From contig JAWKXQ010000001.1 in the NCBI GenBank assembly GCA_041396905.1, positions 1 to 64,000 on the forward strand: 64,000 nucleotides of DNA, written 5' to 3'. The stretch comes from JACXVD01 sp020446665. GTDB taxonomy: Bacteria > Pseudomonadota > Alphaproteobacteria > Sphingomonadales > Sphingomonadaceae. Below are positions 1 to 7,448 of this stretch, piece after piece (the stretch's first letter is position 1; every line of letters begins with the position of its first letter). A model generated the notes under the pieces. The model did not search any database and had not been told where the DNA came from. It saw only the letters and a program-made list of their open reading frames with translations. Position numbers and translations under genes: made by a program.

Positions 1-375
1 GTCCAGCATCTGAAGGAACCGACCAGCGTGGTGCCGGAAAGCATCATGCCGTCCTATTCCTTCCTCGCCGAAACGGACCTGCATGTGCCCACACCGGGCA
101 AGCGGCTGGCCACTTTGCGCGCTGTTGGCGTCCCTTATACGGATGAGGATGTCGAACTGGCCGAGGCCGACCTGCAGGCGCAGGGCAATCCCGATGCCGA
201 TGCCGGGACACTGGCAGAACGCTATCCCAAGGCGCAGCAGCGTGACTATGATGGTGATCCGAAACGGCTCACGGAAATGGATGCGCTGGTTGCCTATCTC
301 CAGATGCTCGGCACGCTGGTCGATCTGAACAGCGCGGCTGCTCAGGAAGAGCTGGCACAGGAGAAGGGCCGGTGA
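1..375 (+). CDS. ccoO: cbb3 cytochrome c oxidase subunit II (CcoO), C-terminal part
   Basis: This is the 3' end of ccoO, cut by the window edge; the frame is open from base 1 to a TGA at 373-375. CcoO is the membrane-anchored mono-haem cytochrome c subunit of the cbb3 oxidase and passes electrons from CcoP to the CcoN catalytic subunit. The visible part has the family tail: an EPTSVVPESIMPSY segment carrying the likely axial-Met region, then a helical end with DALVAYLQMLG. The CXXCH motif must lie upstream of the window. The identification rests on this tail and on the ccoQ-ccoP-ccoG genes directly downstream. The stop overlaps the ccoQ start by 4 bp. Confidence 0.93.
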   Translation, partial: VQHLKEPTSVVPESIMPSYSFLAETDLHVPTPGKRLATLRAVGVPYTDEDVELAEADLQAQGNPDADAGTLAERYPKAQQRDYDGDPKRLTEMDALVAYLQMLGTLVDLNSAAAQEELAQEKGR

Positions 376-542
376 GCGGCGCGGACACCTATCACTTCAT
401 GCGTGAACTGGCGGATAGCTGGGGCTTGCTGGCGATGATGATTGCATTCGTCAGCTTCAGCCTCTGGCCCTTCCGCCCGGGCGCGAAGTCCCGCAACGAA
501 GAAGCGGCAAACCTTATTTTCAAGGATGAGAACGATGGCTGA
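372..542 (+). CDS. ccoQ: cbb3 oxidase small subunit CcoQ
   Basis: This 56-codon gene starts at GTG (372), overlapping the ccoO stop as GTGA, and ends at TGA 540-542, overlapping the ccoP start. The product begins MSGADTYHFMREL and has one hydrophobic helix (GLLAMMIAFVSFSLWPF, about residues 18-34) followed by a polar tail with basic residues. This is the usual CcoQ/FixQ plan: a single-span inner-membrane peptide that stabilises the CcoN-CcoO-CcoP complex. Its place between ccoO and ccoP is diagnostic. The GTG start is chosen because it gives translational coupling and no ATG precedes the helix at a useful position. Confidence 0.9.
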   Translation: MSGADTYHFMRELADSWGLLAMMIAFVSFSLWPFRPGAKSRNEEAANLIFKDENDG

Positions 543-1470
543 CAACAAGCGCATCGACGACGCAACCGGCGTCGAAACCGTAGGCCATGAATGGGATGGC
601 ATCGAGGAACTGAACAATCCGCTGCCGCGCTGGTGGCTGTGGAGTTTCTATGCCTGCATCCTTTTCTCCATTGCCTATGTGGTTGCCTATCCGGCTCTGC
701 CCATGCTTTCCAAGGGGACAGAGGGCATGCTGGGCTGGACCAGCCGCGGCGTGCTCGCTGCCGAAATGAAGGAAGAGCAGGCCAAGCGCAGCAAGGTCGT
801 TGCAGCTCTGGCGGATATGCCGATCGAGCAATTGCAGGGGAACGAGGAAATGATGCGCGCGGCGATTGCCGGCGGTCGGGCCGCGTTCAAGGTCAATTGC
901 GTGCAGTGCCATGGCGCTGGCGCTGCTGGCAGCCCGGGCTATCCCAACCTCAATGATGATGACTGGCTGTGGGGCGGCGACATCAAGACCATCGAAACCA
1001 CGCTGCAGCACGGCATCCGCCAGCCGGGTGACGATGCCACGCGCGTCAGCCTGATGCCTGCTTTCGGGCGTGATGGCATCCTGACTTCGGCGCAGATCGC
1101 GCAAGTGACGGATCATATTCTGTCGCTGTCGGGCAAGGCCAAGGCCAATGCTGCGGGGGCAGCATTGTTCGAAGCCAATTGTGCCGTCTGCCACGGTGCA
1201 GAAGGCAAGGGCATGCGCGAATTTGGTGCGCCCAACCTGTCTGACGCAATCTGGCTCTATGGCAGCGATCCGGCTGCGATCCGCAAGCAGATCCATACGC
1301 CGCAGCATGGCGTCATGCCGTCCTGGCAGGGCCGCCTTGATGCAGTGACGATCAAGATGCTCGCTGCCTATGTCCACTCGCTCGGGGGAGGCGAAGATTT
1401 CCAGGAACAGCAGGCTGAAGAAGCCGCTGCTGCTCCAGCAGAGGAAGCTTCGAATGAACAACCCCAGTAA
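535..1470 (+). CDS. ccoP: cbb3 oxidase di-haem cytochrome c subunit III (CcoP)
   Basis: CcoP is the di-haem cytochrome c subunit that accepts electrons from soluble cytochrome c. The 311-aa product starts MADNKRIDD, has one N-terminal membrane span (about 34-58) preceded by the FixP_N-type segment NNPLPRWWLW, and two CXXCH haem sites, CVQCH at 122-126 and CAVCH at 217-221. Likely Met ligands lie in LMPAFG and VMPSWQG. The tail is Ala/Glu-rich and unstructured. The ATG at 535 overlaps the ccoQ stop; a second in-frame ATG at 526 would add three residues. The gene overlaps ccoG by 17 bp. Confidence 0.96.
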   Translation: MADNKRIDDATGVETVGHEWDGIEELNNPLPRWWLWSFYACILFSIAYVVAYPALPMLSKGTEGMLGWTSRGVLAAEMKEEQAKRSKVVAALADMPIEQLQGNEEMMRAAIAGGRAAFKVNCVQCHGAGAAGSPGYPNLNDDDWLWGGDIKTIETTLQHGIRQPGDDATRVSLMPAFGRDGILTSAQIAQVTDHILSLSGKAKANAAGAALFEANCAVCHGAEGKGMREFGAPNLSDAIWLYGSDPAAIRKQIHTPQHGVMPSWQGRLDAVTIKMLAAYVHSLGGGEDFQEQQAEEAAAAPAEEASNEQPQ

Positions 1471-2905
1471 AGTGACTACACCGGCTCCCGCTCCTCTCTA
1501 CAAGAAGAAGGAGCCGGTTTTTAACCGGCGGATCGACGGACCGTTCCGCCGGTTCAAATGGGCGATGATGATCCTGACGCTGGGGATTTACTACATCACC
1601 CCCTGGCTGCGCTGGGACCGGGGCCCCTATGCTCCGGACCAGGCGGTGCTGGTCGATCTGGCCAATCGCCGTTTCTACATGTTCGGCATCGAAATCTGGC
1701 CGCACGAATTCTATTTCGTGGCGGGCCTGCTGATCATGGCCGGAATCGGGCTGTTTCTGGTGACCAGCGCGGTTGGCCGCGCCTGGTGTGGCTATGCCTG
1801 TCCGCAGACAGTGTGGACCGATCTGTTCCAGCATGTGGATCGCTTTTTCGATGGTGATCGCAATGCCCGGTTGAAGCTCTACAACGCCCCATGGGGCCCG
1901 GCCAAGATCGCGCGGCGGCTGGCCAAGTGGAGCGTATATCTGCTGATCGCCTTTGCGACAGGCGGCGCATGGATTCACTATTTTGCAGACGCGCCTACGC
2001 TGTTCCGCGAATTCTGGGCGCTTGATGCAGCGCCGGTGGCCTATGCCACAGTGTTCGTGCTGACGATGACGACCTTTGTCCTCGGCGGTTTCATGCGCGA
2101 ACAGGTGTGCATCTATATGTGCCCCTGGCCGCGTATCCAGACCGCGATGCTGGATGAGAAATCGCTGATCGTCACCTATAAGGACTGGCGCGGCGAACAG
2201 CGCGGTAGCCTGAAGAAAGCCCAGAAAGAGCCTGAGAAATACGGCGATTGCGTGGACTGCAACCAATGCGTTGCGGTTTGCCCGACCGGCTATGACATTC
2301 GCAACGGGCCGGATATTGCCTGCATTACCTGCGGTCTGTGCATTGATGCCTGTGACCGGGTGATGAAGGATATCGGCCGTCCGCGCGGCCTGATCGATTA
2401 TGCCACGATGGAAGACTGCAAGGCCGAGGCTGCCGGGCAGGCCCCGCGCCACTGGTTCAAGGCTGTCACCCATCCTCGGACGCTGATCTACGCTGCGATC
2501 TGGGGCGCCATCGGCCTTGCCCTGCTGTTTGCGCTGGGAACGCGCTCGCATACCGACCTTACCGTCGCACAGGATCGCAACCCGCCTTACATGCTGCTCA
2601 GCGATGGCAGCGTGCGCAATGCCTACACAGTCAAGCTGCGCAACATGGAAAGCCGCCCGCGCGAAATGAAGATTTCGATCGAGGGTCTGCCCGGCGCAAT
2701 GATGTGGACCGACGACATGTCGCGCGAAAAGGCGCAGCGTGAACTCGTGCGCGAAGTGCCGGCCGATGCAACAATGCCGCTCAGGGTCTATGTCCTTGTT
2801 CCCGAGGGGACGCAGGGGCAGGATTTCGCCTTCACTGTGACGTCGCTGGATGAACAGGCGGAAACGGACAGCGTCGGCACCAAGTTCACCGGGCCGGGAG
2901 AATAG
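1454..2905 (+). CDS. ccoG: cbb3 oxidase accessory protein CcoG/FixG, polyferredoxin
   Basis: This 483-aa inner-membrane iron-sulfur protein supports cbb3 oxidase assembly; in other species CcoG has been implicated in copper reduction. Hydrophobic segments are ILTLGIYYITPWL, FYFVAGLLIMAGIGLF, a pair around residues 155-220, and one near 355. Two 4Fe-4S motifs are complete: CVDCNQCVAVCP and CITCGLCIDACD. A further Cys pair sits in CGYACPQTVWTD. The C-terminal part (after about residue 380) is the periplasmic Ig-like FixG domain. I chose the ATG at 1454, inside the end of ccoP, because it gives the usual family length; an open frame upstream has no family-like sequence. Confidence 0.95.
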   Translation: MNNPSKVTTPAPAPLYKKKEPVFNRRIDGPFRRFKWAMMILTLGIYYITPWLRWDRGPYAPDQAVLVDLANRRFYMFGIEIWPHEFYFVAGLLIMAGIGLFLVTSAVGRAWCGYACPQTVWTDLFQHVDRFFDGDRNARLKLYNAPWGPAKIARRLAKWSVYLLIAFATGGAWIHYFADAPTLFREFWALDAAPVAYATVFVLTMTTFVLGGFMREQVCIYMCPWPRIQTAMLDEKSLIVTYKDWRGEQRGSLKKAQKEPEKYGDCVDCNQCVAVCPTGYDIRNGPDIACITCGLCIDACDRVMKDIGRPRGLIDYATMEDCKAEAAGQAPRHWFKAVTHPRTLIYAAIWGAIGLALLFALGTRSHTDLTVAQDRNPPYMLLSDGSVRNAYTVKLRNMESRPREMKISIEGLPGAMMWTDDMSREKAQRELVREVPADATMPLRVYVLVPEGTQGQDFAFTVTSLDEQAETDSVGTKFTGPGE

Positions 2906-2907
2906 GC

Positions 2908-3372
2908 ATGGCAGGCGCGGCAAACAAACGGCGCGGCTTTACCGGCTGGCATATGACTGGCCTGCTGGTGGCCTTTTTCGGGGTCGTGATCGGGGTCAAT
3001 GTGACCATGGCCAGTTTCGCCACCAGCACTTTTGGCGGGGTCGTGGTCGATAATTCCTATGTCGCCAGCCAGAAATATAATGACTGGCTGGAACAGGCGC
3101 GGGAACAGGAAGCCTTGGGCTGGGGCGCAAAGACCAGCTGGCGGCCGGATGGAAAGGTTGCCGTGGCCTTGCTCGATGTTCCGTCAGGGGCGACGCTTCA
3201 GGCAATTGCCCGCCATCCGCTGGGCCGCGAACCGGATCAGGAACTCAGCTTTGTGTCAGCGGGGGAAGGGCGCTTTGTCTCTGACCAGAGCCTGCCCGAT
3301 GGCCGCTGGACCTTGCGCATGGTCGTAACCGCCGCTGGCAAGGAATGGCGGCAGGAAACGATTATCCCGTGA
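2908..3372 (+). CDS. fixH: FixH family protein (CcoH), cbb3 assembly
   Basis: This 154-aa protein starts two bases after the ccoG stop and overlaps fixI by 4 bp (GTGA). It has a single N-terminal membrane helix (GWHMTGLLVAFFGVVIGVN, about 13-31), the family segment NVTMASFATSTFGGVVVDNSYVASQ, and a periplasmic beta-rich domain. FixH/CcoH proteins work in maturation of the cbb3 oxidase, next to the copper-exporting ATPase FixI. Gene order ccoG-fixH-fixI-ccoS matches the conserved accessory operon. Nothing in the sequence suggests damage. Confidence 0.92.
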   Translation: MAGAANKRRGFTGWHMTGLLVAFFGVVIGVNVTMASFATSTFGGVVVDNSYVASQKYNDWLEQAREQEALGWGAKTSWRPDGKVAVALLDVPSGATLQAIARHPLGREPDQELSFVSAGEGRFVSDQSLPDGRWTLRMVVTAAGKEWRQETIIP

Positions 3373-5492
3373 CCGCCCAGTTGCGCCCGGACCTGCCCGA
3401 TCAGCTTGAATGCACGGTCATGGCGGTGCCCGGCATGCATTGCGCAGGCTGCATGAGCAAGGTCGAACGGGCGCTGGGCGCGCTGGAGGGCGTGGCTGAT
3501 GCCCGCGTGAATCTGTCCGCCCGGCTGGTCAGCGTGCAGCATGATCCGTCGATCAGCCAGAATGTGCTGGTAAGAACGCTGGATAGTGTCGGCTTTGAAG
3601 CGCAGGTGCGGCGTGATGAGCTGGCCCGTCCGGTCACCAATGCCCGTCCGCTGCTGGCGCCGCTGGCCGTGGCTGCCTTTGCCGCGATGAATGTGATGCT
3701 GCTGTCCGTCAGTGTCTGGTCCGGGGCCGAGGGCACCACGCGTGAGCTGTTTCACTGGCTTTCCGCGCTGATTGCCATTCCGGCCATTGCCTATTCGGGC
3801 CAGCCGTTCTTCCGCTCCGCATGGAAGGCGCTGCGTCACTGGCAGACCAATATGGATGTGCCGATCTCCATCGGTATCGTCACGGCAACGGGCCTCAGCA
3901 TTTATGAAGTGGTCACCGGCGGGGCACATGCCTGGTTTGACGGGGCGCTGATGCTGATTGCCTTCCTGCTGGCGGGCCGCGTGCTGGATGCGATGATGCG
4001 CGACCGGGCGCGTTCGGGCGTCGATGCGCTGCTCAGCCAGGCCGCGCAGGGGGCGATGATCGTCAGCGATGACGGCACGCTTGGCTGGGTAGAGGCCGAT
4101 GCGCTCAAACCCGGCATGGTGATGCGCGTGGCGGCGGGCGAGCGACTGGCCGCCGATGGCGAGATTGTCAGCGGGATCAGCCGGTTCGATCAGTCGCTGC
4201 TGACTGGCGAGACTGTTCCCGTGGCCGCAGGGCAGGGCGAACAGGCGCTGGCGGGTACGCTCAATCTGGATGCGCCGGTCGATGTGCGCGTCAGTCATGC
4301 GGGGCGGGATACGACGCTGGCAGAAATTGCCCGGCTGATGGAAGCCTCCACCCAGTCGCGCAGCCGCTATGTCCGCATCGCTGACCGCGCGGCGCGGCTT
4401 TATGCGCCAGCGATCCATTCCATTGCCGCGCTGACAGTGATTGGCTGGCTGCTGGCCGGAGCCAGCCTGTATGAAGCGCTGGTGATTGGCGTGGCGGTGC
4501 TGATCATCACCTGCCCTTGTGCGCTGGGGCTGGCTGTGCCGGTGGCGCAGGTGGTGGCGAGCGGAGCGCTGATGCGCGCCGGGATCATGGTCAAGGATGG
4601 CTCTGCGCTGGAACGGCTTGCCGCCACCAACCGTGCTCTGTTTGACAAGACGGGTACTTTGACGCTGGGCAAGCCCACGCCTGATCCGGCGGTGATCGCG
4701 TCGCTATCGGCAGAGGCGGCCTCTGTCGCGCTCGCGCTGGCGAGCCACAGCCGCCACCCGCTTTCGCGCTCGCTTGCTGATGCGCTGAGTGCTGGCGGAC
4801 ACCGCGCCGCCACGCTCGATAGGGTAGAGGAACGCGCAGGCGAAGGTTTGTTCGCCAGCTATCAAGGCCACAAAGTCTCCCTTCGCCGCCCGGAAAGCGC
4901 GAGCGGGATCGCCGTCAGCCTTGACCTTGGTGGCAGCACCAGCTGGCTGGTGCCCTATACGGACAGGCTGCGCCCCGATGCGGTTGAGGCCCTGGCGCGG
5001 CTGCAGAAAATGGGCTTTGAAAGCTCCATCATCTCCGGTGACAACGCCGCTGCCGTAGCCGAAGTGTCTCGCGAAACCGGTCTTGCGGCACAAGCTGGCG
5101 TGACCCCGGCGGACAAGCAGAATGCGATCCAGCAATTGCAGGATGACGGCAAGACAGTGCTGATGGTGGGGGATGGCCTGAATGACGGGCCCGCACTGGC
5201 CGCCGCCAATGCCAGCATGGCGCCGGGCAGTGCCAGCGATGTCGGCCTGCATGCAGCGGATCTGGTATTCGTGCAGGATACGCTGCTGTCCGTGCCCCGC
5301 GCGGTGAAGGCCGCACGCGCGACCATGACGGTGGTGAAGCAGAATTTCGCGCTCGCCATCGGCTATAATATCCTTGCGGTCCCGCTGGCTGTGGCGGGTC
5401 TGGTCACGCCGCTGGTTGCCGCGATTGCCATGTCCTGCAGTTCGCTGATCGTGGTGGCCAATTCTCTGCGGCTGGCGAGGGCGGCGAAATGA
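3369..5492 (+). CDS. fixI: P1B-type copper-transporting ATPase FixI/CcoI
   Basis: This P-type ATPase supplies copper for the cbb3 catalytic centre. The 707-aa protein has an N-terminal heavy-metal-associated domain with GMHCAGC (residues 22-28), the membrane CPC motif at C382-P383-C384 that binds Cu, the phosphorylated aspartate D426 in FDKTGTLT, and the hinge GDGLNDGPAL. The GTG at 3369 overlapping the fixH stop is the likely start; an in-frame ATG at 3345 inside fixH is possible but adds no domain. The stop overlaps the ccoS ATG. Its position in the cco operon separates it from CopA-type detoxification pumps. Confidence 0.95.
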   Translation: MTAQLRPDLPDQLECTVMAVPGMHCAGCMSKVERALGALEGVADARVNLSARLVSVQHDPSISQNVLVRTLDSVGFEAQVRRDELARPVTNARPLLAPLAVAAFAAMNVMLLSVSVWSGAEGTTRELFHWLSALIAIPAIAYSGQPFFRSAWKALRHWQTNMDVPISIGIVTATGLSIYEVVTGGAHAWFDGALMLIAFLLAGRVLDAMMRDRARSGVDALLSQAAQGAMIVSDDGTLGWVEADALKPGMVMRVAAGERLAADGEIVSGISRFDQSLLTGETVPVAAGQGEQALAGTLNLDAPVDVRVSHAGRDTTLAEIARLMEASTQSRSRYVRIADRAARLYAPAIHSIAALTVIGWLLAGASLYEALVIGVAVLIITCPCALGLAVPVAQVVASGALMRAGIMVKDGSALERLAATNRALFDKTGTLTLGKPTPDPAVIASLSAEAASVALALASHSRHPLSRSLADALSAGGHRAATLDRVEERAGEGLFASYQGHKVSLRRPESASGIAVSLDLGGSTSWLVPYTDRLRPDAVEALARLQKMGFESSIISGDNAAAVAEVSRETGLAAQAGVTPADKQNAIQQLQDDGKTVLMVGDGLNDGPALAAANASMAPGSASDVGLHAADLVFVQDTLLSVPRAVKAARATMTVVKQNFALAIGYNILAVPLAVAGLVTPLVAAIAMSCSSLIVVANSLRLARAAK

Positions 5493-5641
5493 CCGGTCTG
5501 GCTTTCCTGATCCCTGTCGCACTCGGGCTTGGCTTGTTGGGGCTGGGCAGCTTTTTCTGGGCGCTCAAGAACGGGCAGTTTGATGATCCCGAAGGCGCGG
5601 CCAACCGCATTCTGATCGACGATGAAGAGGACCCGGCCTGA
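5489..5641 (+). CDS. ccoS: cbb3 oxidase maturation protein CcoS
   Basis: The product is 50 aa: one N-terminal hydrophobic helix (LAFLIPVALGLGLLGLGSFFW), then the family signature ALKNGQFDDPEGAANRIL and an acidic tail. CcoS proteins are small single-span factors needed to insert cofactors into cbb3 oxidase. The ATG overlaps the fixI TGA and its own TGA overlaps the next ATG, so the reading is translationally coupled on both sides. Confidence 0.93.
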   Translation: MTGLAFLIPVALGLGLLGLGSFFWALKNGQFDDPEGAANRILIDDEEDPA

Positions 5642-5880
5642 TGCTGCATTCTCCGTTGATCTCCCTTGCTGCTCTGCTGCCTGCCGCGCTCAATCCTTCG
5701 CTCATCATGATTGAAGGCAAGAGCTTGTCCTCGCTGGTCTGCGGTACCGGTGTCACGCAGGAAATCCCGCTCAGCGGCCCGGTTCTGCCGGGCACTGCGG
5801 GCGGGGCCTGCTGCGCCAAGGGATGCCACGCTGCATCGGACAAGAAGAAAAAATCAAAATCCGGCGTGATTGATCCATAA
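5641..5880 (+). CDS. small Cys-containing hypothetical protein
   Basis: This 79-aa reading frame starts on the ATG that overlaps the ccoS stop (TGATG), so it is probably translated as the last gene of the cco operon. It has a moderately hydrophobic N-terminus (SPLISLAALLPAALNPSLIMI), then VCGTGVTQEIPLSG, a Cys cluster GGACCAKGCHA and a Lys-rich end. The CC...C...H arrangement could bind copper or haem, which would suit the neighbourhood, but I recognise no family. The last codons overlap the FNR-type box of hemN. It could be spurious; translational coupling is the main support. Confidence 0.6.
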   Translation: MLHSPLISLAALLPAALNPSLIMIEGKSLSSLVCGTGVTQEIPLSGPVLPGTAGGACCAKGCHAASDKKKKSKSGVIDP

Positions 5881-5883
5881 CAA
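5870..5883 (+). promoter_or_regulatory. FNR/FixK-type anaerobox upstream of hemN
   Basis: TTGAT-CCAT-AACAA matches the consensus TTGAT-N4-ATCAA at 9 of 10 positions. Its centre lies between 5876 and 5877, 41.5 bp before the A of the hemN ATG (5918). It overlaps the end of the small ORF after ccoS. Activation of hemN by FNR-family regulators at low oxygen is well known in proteobacteria; binding here is inferred. Confidence 0.72.
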
Positions 5884-5917
5884 TGAAGCGCCGCATCCGG
5901 TCTGCTCAATAGGCTGC

Positions 5918-7228
5918 ATGTGGACCTATCACCCCGAATTGCTGGCAACACCGGTGCCGCGTTACACCAGCTTCCCGACTGCCGCCGAATTTGGTGACCG
6001 CGTGGGGGAGCGGGACTATCGCGAGGCATTGCAGCGCAGCGCGGGTGATATTTCGCTCTACGTTCACATCCCCTTTTGCGAGAAGATTTGCTGGTATTGT
6101 GGCTGCAACACTGCGGCTGCCAATCGCAAGCAGCGGCTGACCGCCTATCTTGATGCGCTGCATCACGAAATTTCGCTGGTCGGATCGCTGATGGGCGATG
6201 TGAACGTGCAGCGGATTTCCTTTGGTGGCGGCAGCCCCAATGCCATTGCGCCGCTCGATTTCGTGCGTCTGCTGGACTCGCTGTTTGTCAGCTTTGGCCC
6301 GCGCGCGCCGGATATCTCGATCGAACTGGACCCGCGCACGCTGGCGCCGGAATGGGGGCAGGTCATGGCCTCGGTTGGCGTCACTCGCGCCAGCATGGGG
6401 GTGCAGACATTCTCGCCCCATTTGCAGGCGGCAATTGGCCGGGTGCAACCTGCGGAAATGATTGAGCGTGCCACGGACATGCTGCGCGATGCGGGCGTGA
6501 CCTCGCTCAACTTTGACCTGATGTATGGCCTGCCGGGCCAGACGCTGGATGATGTCGAGGATTCGCTGCGCCATGCGCTGCGGCTAGGGGCGGACCGGAT
6601 CGCGCTGTTCGGCTATGCCCATGTACCTCACATGATCCCGCGCCAGAAACAGATCGACGCGCATGATCTGCCGGGCGCGCAAGAGCGCTTTGCGATGGCG
6701 CTGTTCGGCTACAATCTCCTGCGCGATGAAGGATATGTCCCGGTCGGTTTTGACCATTTTGCACGTCCGGGGGACAGCCTCGCGCAGGCTGCGCTCTCCG
6801 GGACATTGCACCGCAATTTCCAGGGCTTCACCGATGACAATGCGCCGGTTCTGATCGGGCTGGGTGCCTCTTCCATCAGCTGTTTTCCTGATTTGCTGGT
6901 CCAGAACGAGAAAAATGCCGGGCGTTACCGCATGCTGCTCTCGCAAGACCGGCTGACGGCCGCGCATGGCATTGCCCGCACGCAGGACGACCAGCGGCGC
7001 GGAGCGATCATCAATGATCTGCTTTGCCGCGGACGAGCTGACATTCCTGACACTATGCTGCGTGATGCGCTGGACCGGCTGGATCCCTATCTGGCGGCGG
7101 GCCTGTGCCACTGGAATGTCGATCACCTCGAAATCCCGCCCGAAGGCCTGCCCTATGCCCGCAGCATCGCGGCGGCATTCGACCCCTATCGCCAGCATTC
7201 GCCGAGGCGGTTCAGTTCGGCGGTTTAG
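5918..7228 (+). CDS. hemN: oxygen-independent coproporphyrinogen III oxidase (radical SAM)
   Basis: HemN converts coproporphyrinogen III to protoporphyrinogen IX without oxygen, which supplies haem for the cbb3 oxidase under microaerobic growth. The 436-aa product shows the HemN start ATPVPRYTSFPTA, the radical-SAM cluster motif with C54, C58 and C61 (IPFCEKICWYCGCNT) plus C63, the SAM-binding FGGGSPNA, and NFDLMYGLPGQT. The family length fits. The ATG at 5918 is preferred because HemN homology begins there; an upstream TTG at 5870 would lie inside the anaerobox. No good Shine-Dalgarno precedes 5918. Confidence 0.94.
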   Translation: MWTYHPELLATPVPRYTSFPTAAEFGDRVGERDYREALQRSAGDISLYVHIPFCEKICWYCGCNTAAANRKQRLTAYLDALHHEISLVGSLMGDVNVQRISFGGGSPNAIAPLDFVRLLDSLFVSFGPRAPDISIELDPRTLAPEWGQVMASVGVTRASMGVQTFSPHLQAAIGRVQPAEMIERATDMLRDAGVTSLNFDLMYGLPGQTLDDVEDSLRHALRLGADRIALFGYAHVPHMIPRQKQIDAHDLPGAQERFAMALFGYNLLRDEGYVPVGFDHFARPGDSLAQAALSGTLHRNFQGFTDDNAPVLIGLGASSISCFPDLLVQNEKNAGRYRMLLSQDRLTAAHGIARTQDDQRRGAIINDLLCRGRADIPDTMLRDALDRLDPYLAAGLCHWNVDHLEIPPEGLPYARSIAAAFDPYRQHSPRRFSSAV

Positions 7229-7420
7229 GGCGGCCGGAGCCGGCTCCGCCATGCCGCGCCGGGTCCGCCGATCCCATCGGTGTGCCAGCGCGAGGCATAG
7301 AGGGTTTCGCCCGTCCGGCTGAATGGAGCCGCAGTTAGCCCGCCTGTGAGGATGATGGACCCGGCTTGATAGAGCCTATTTCGCATTGGGCTGAACCTTT
7401 TCCTGTGCCCGCCCGACCTA
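7229..7420 (-). pseudogene. possible C-terminal remnant of a 2-keto-4-pentenoate hydratase-like gene
   Basis: The minus strand in the gap between hemN and the next gene encodes AGSIILTGGLTAAPFSRTG followed by ETLYASRWHTDGIGG. This resembles the end of fumarylacetoacetate hydrolase/2-keto-4-pentenoate hydratase proteins, where a GxIVLTGGLTAAxxxxxGE strand is followed by a final GIG strand. Only about 50 residues are recognisable, there is no upstream domain (hemN occupies it), and the end is extended and abnormal. I read it as a gene fragment. It could also be chance similarity. Confidence 0.35.
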
Positions 7421-7448
7421 TCCACCAACAGTCGTGTTGGAGGAAGAA

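Noticed and set aside
520..1461. 313-codon minus-strand open frame opposite ccoP
   Set aside because: ccoP on the plus strand has complete haem motifs and operon context; the antisense frame has no family features and arises from GC-rich codon bias.
5870..5917. TTG start for hemN at 5870
   Set aside because: It falls inside the anaerobox and adds residues with no similarity to HemN; the ATG at 5918 begins the conserved N-terminus.
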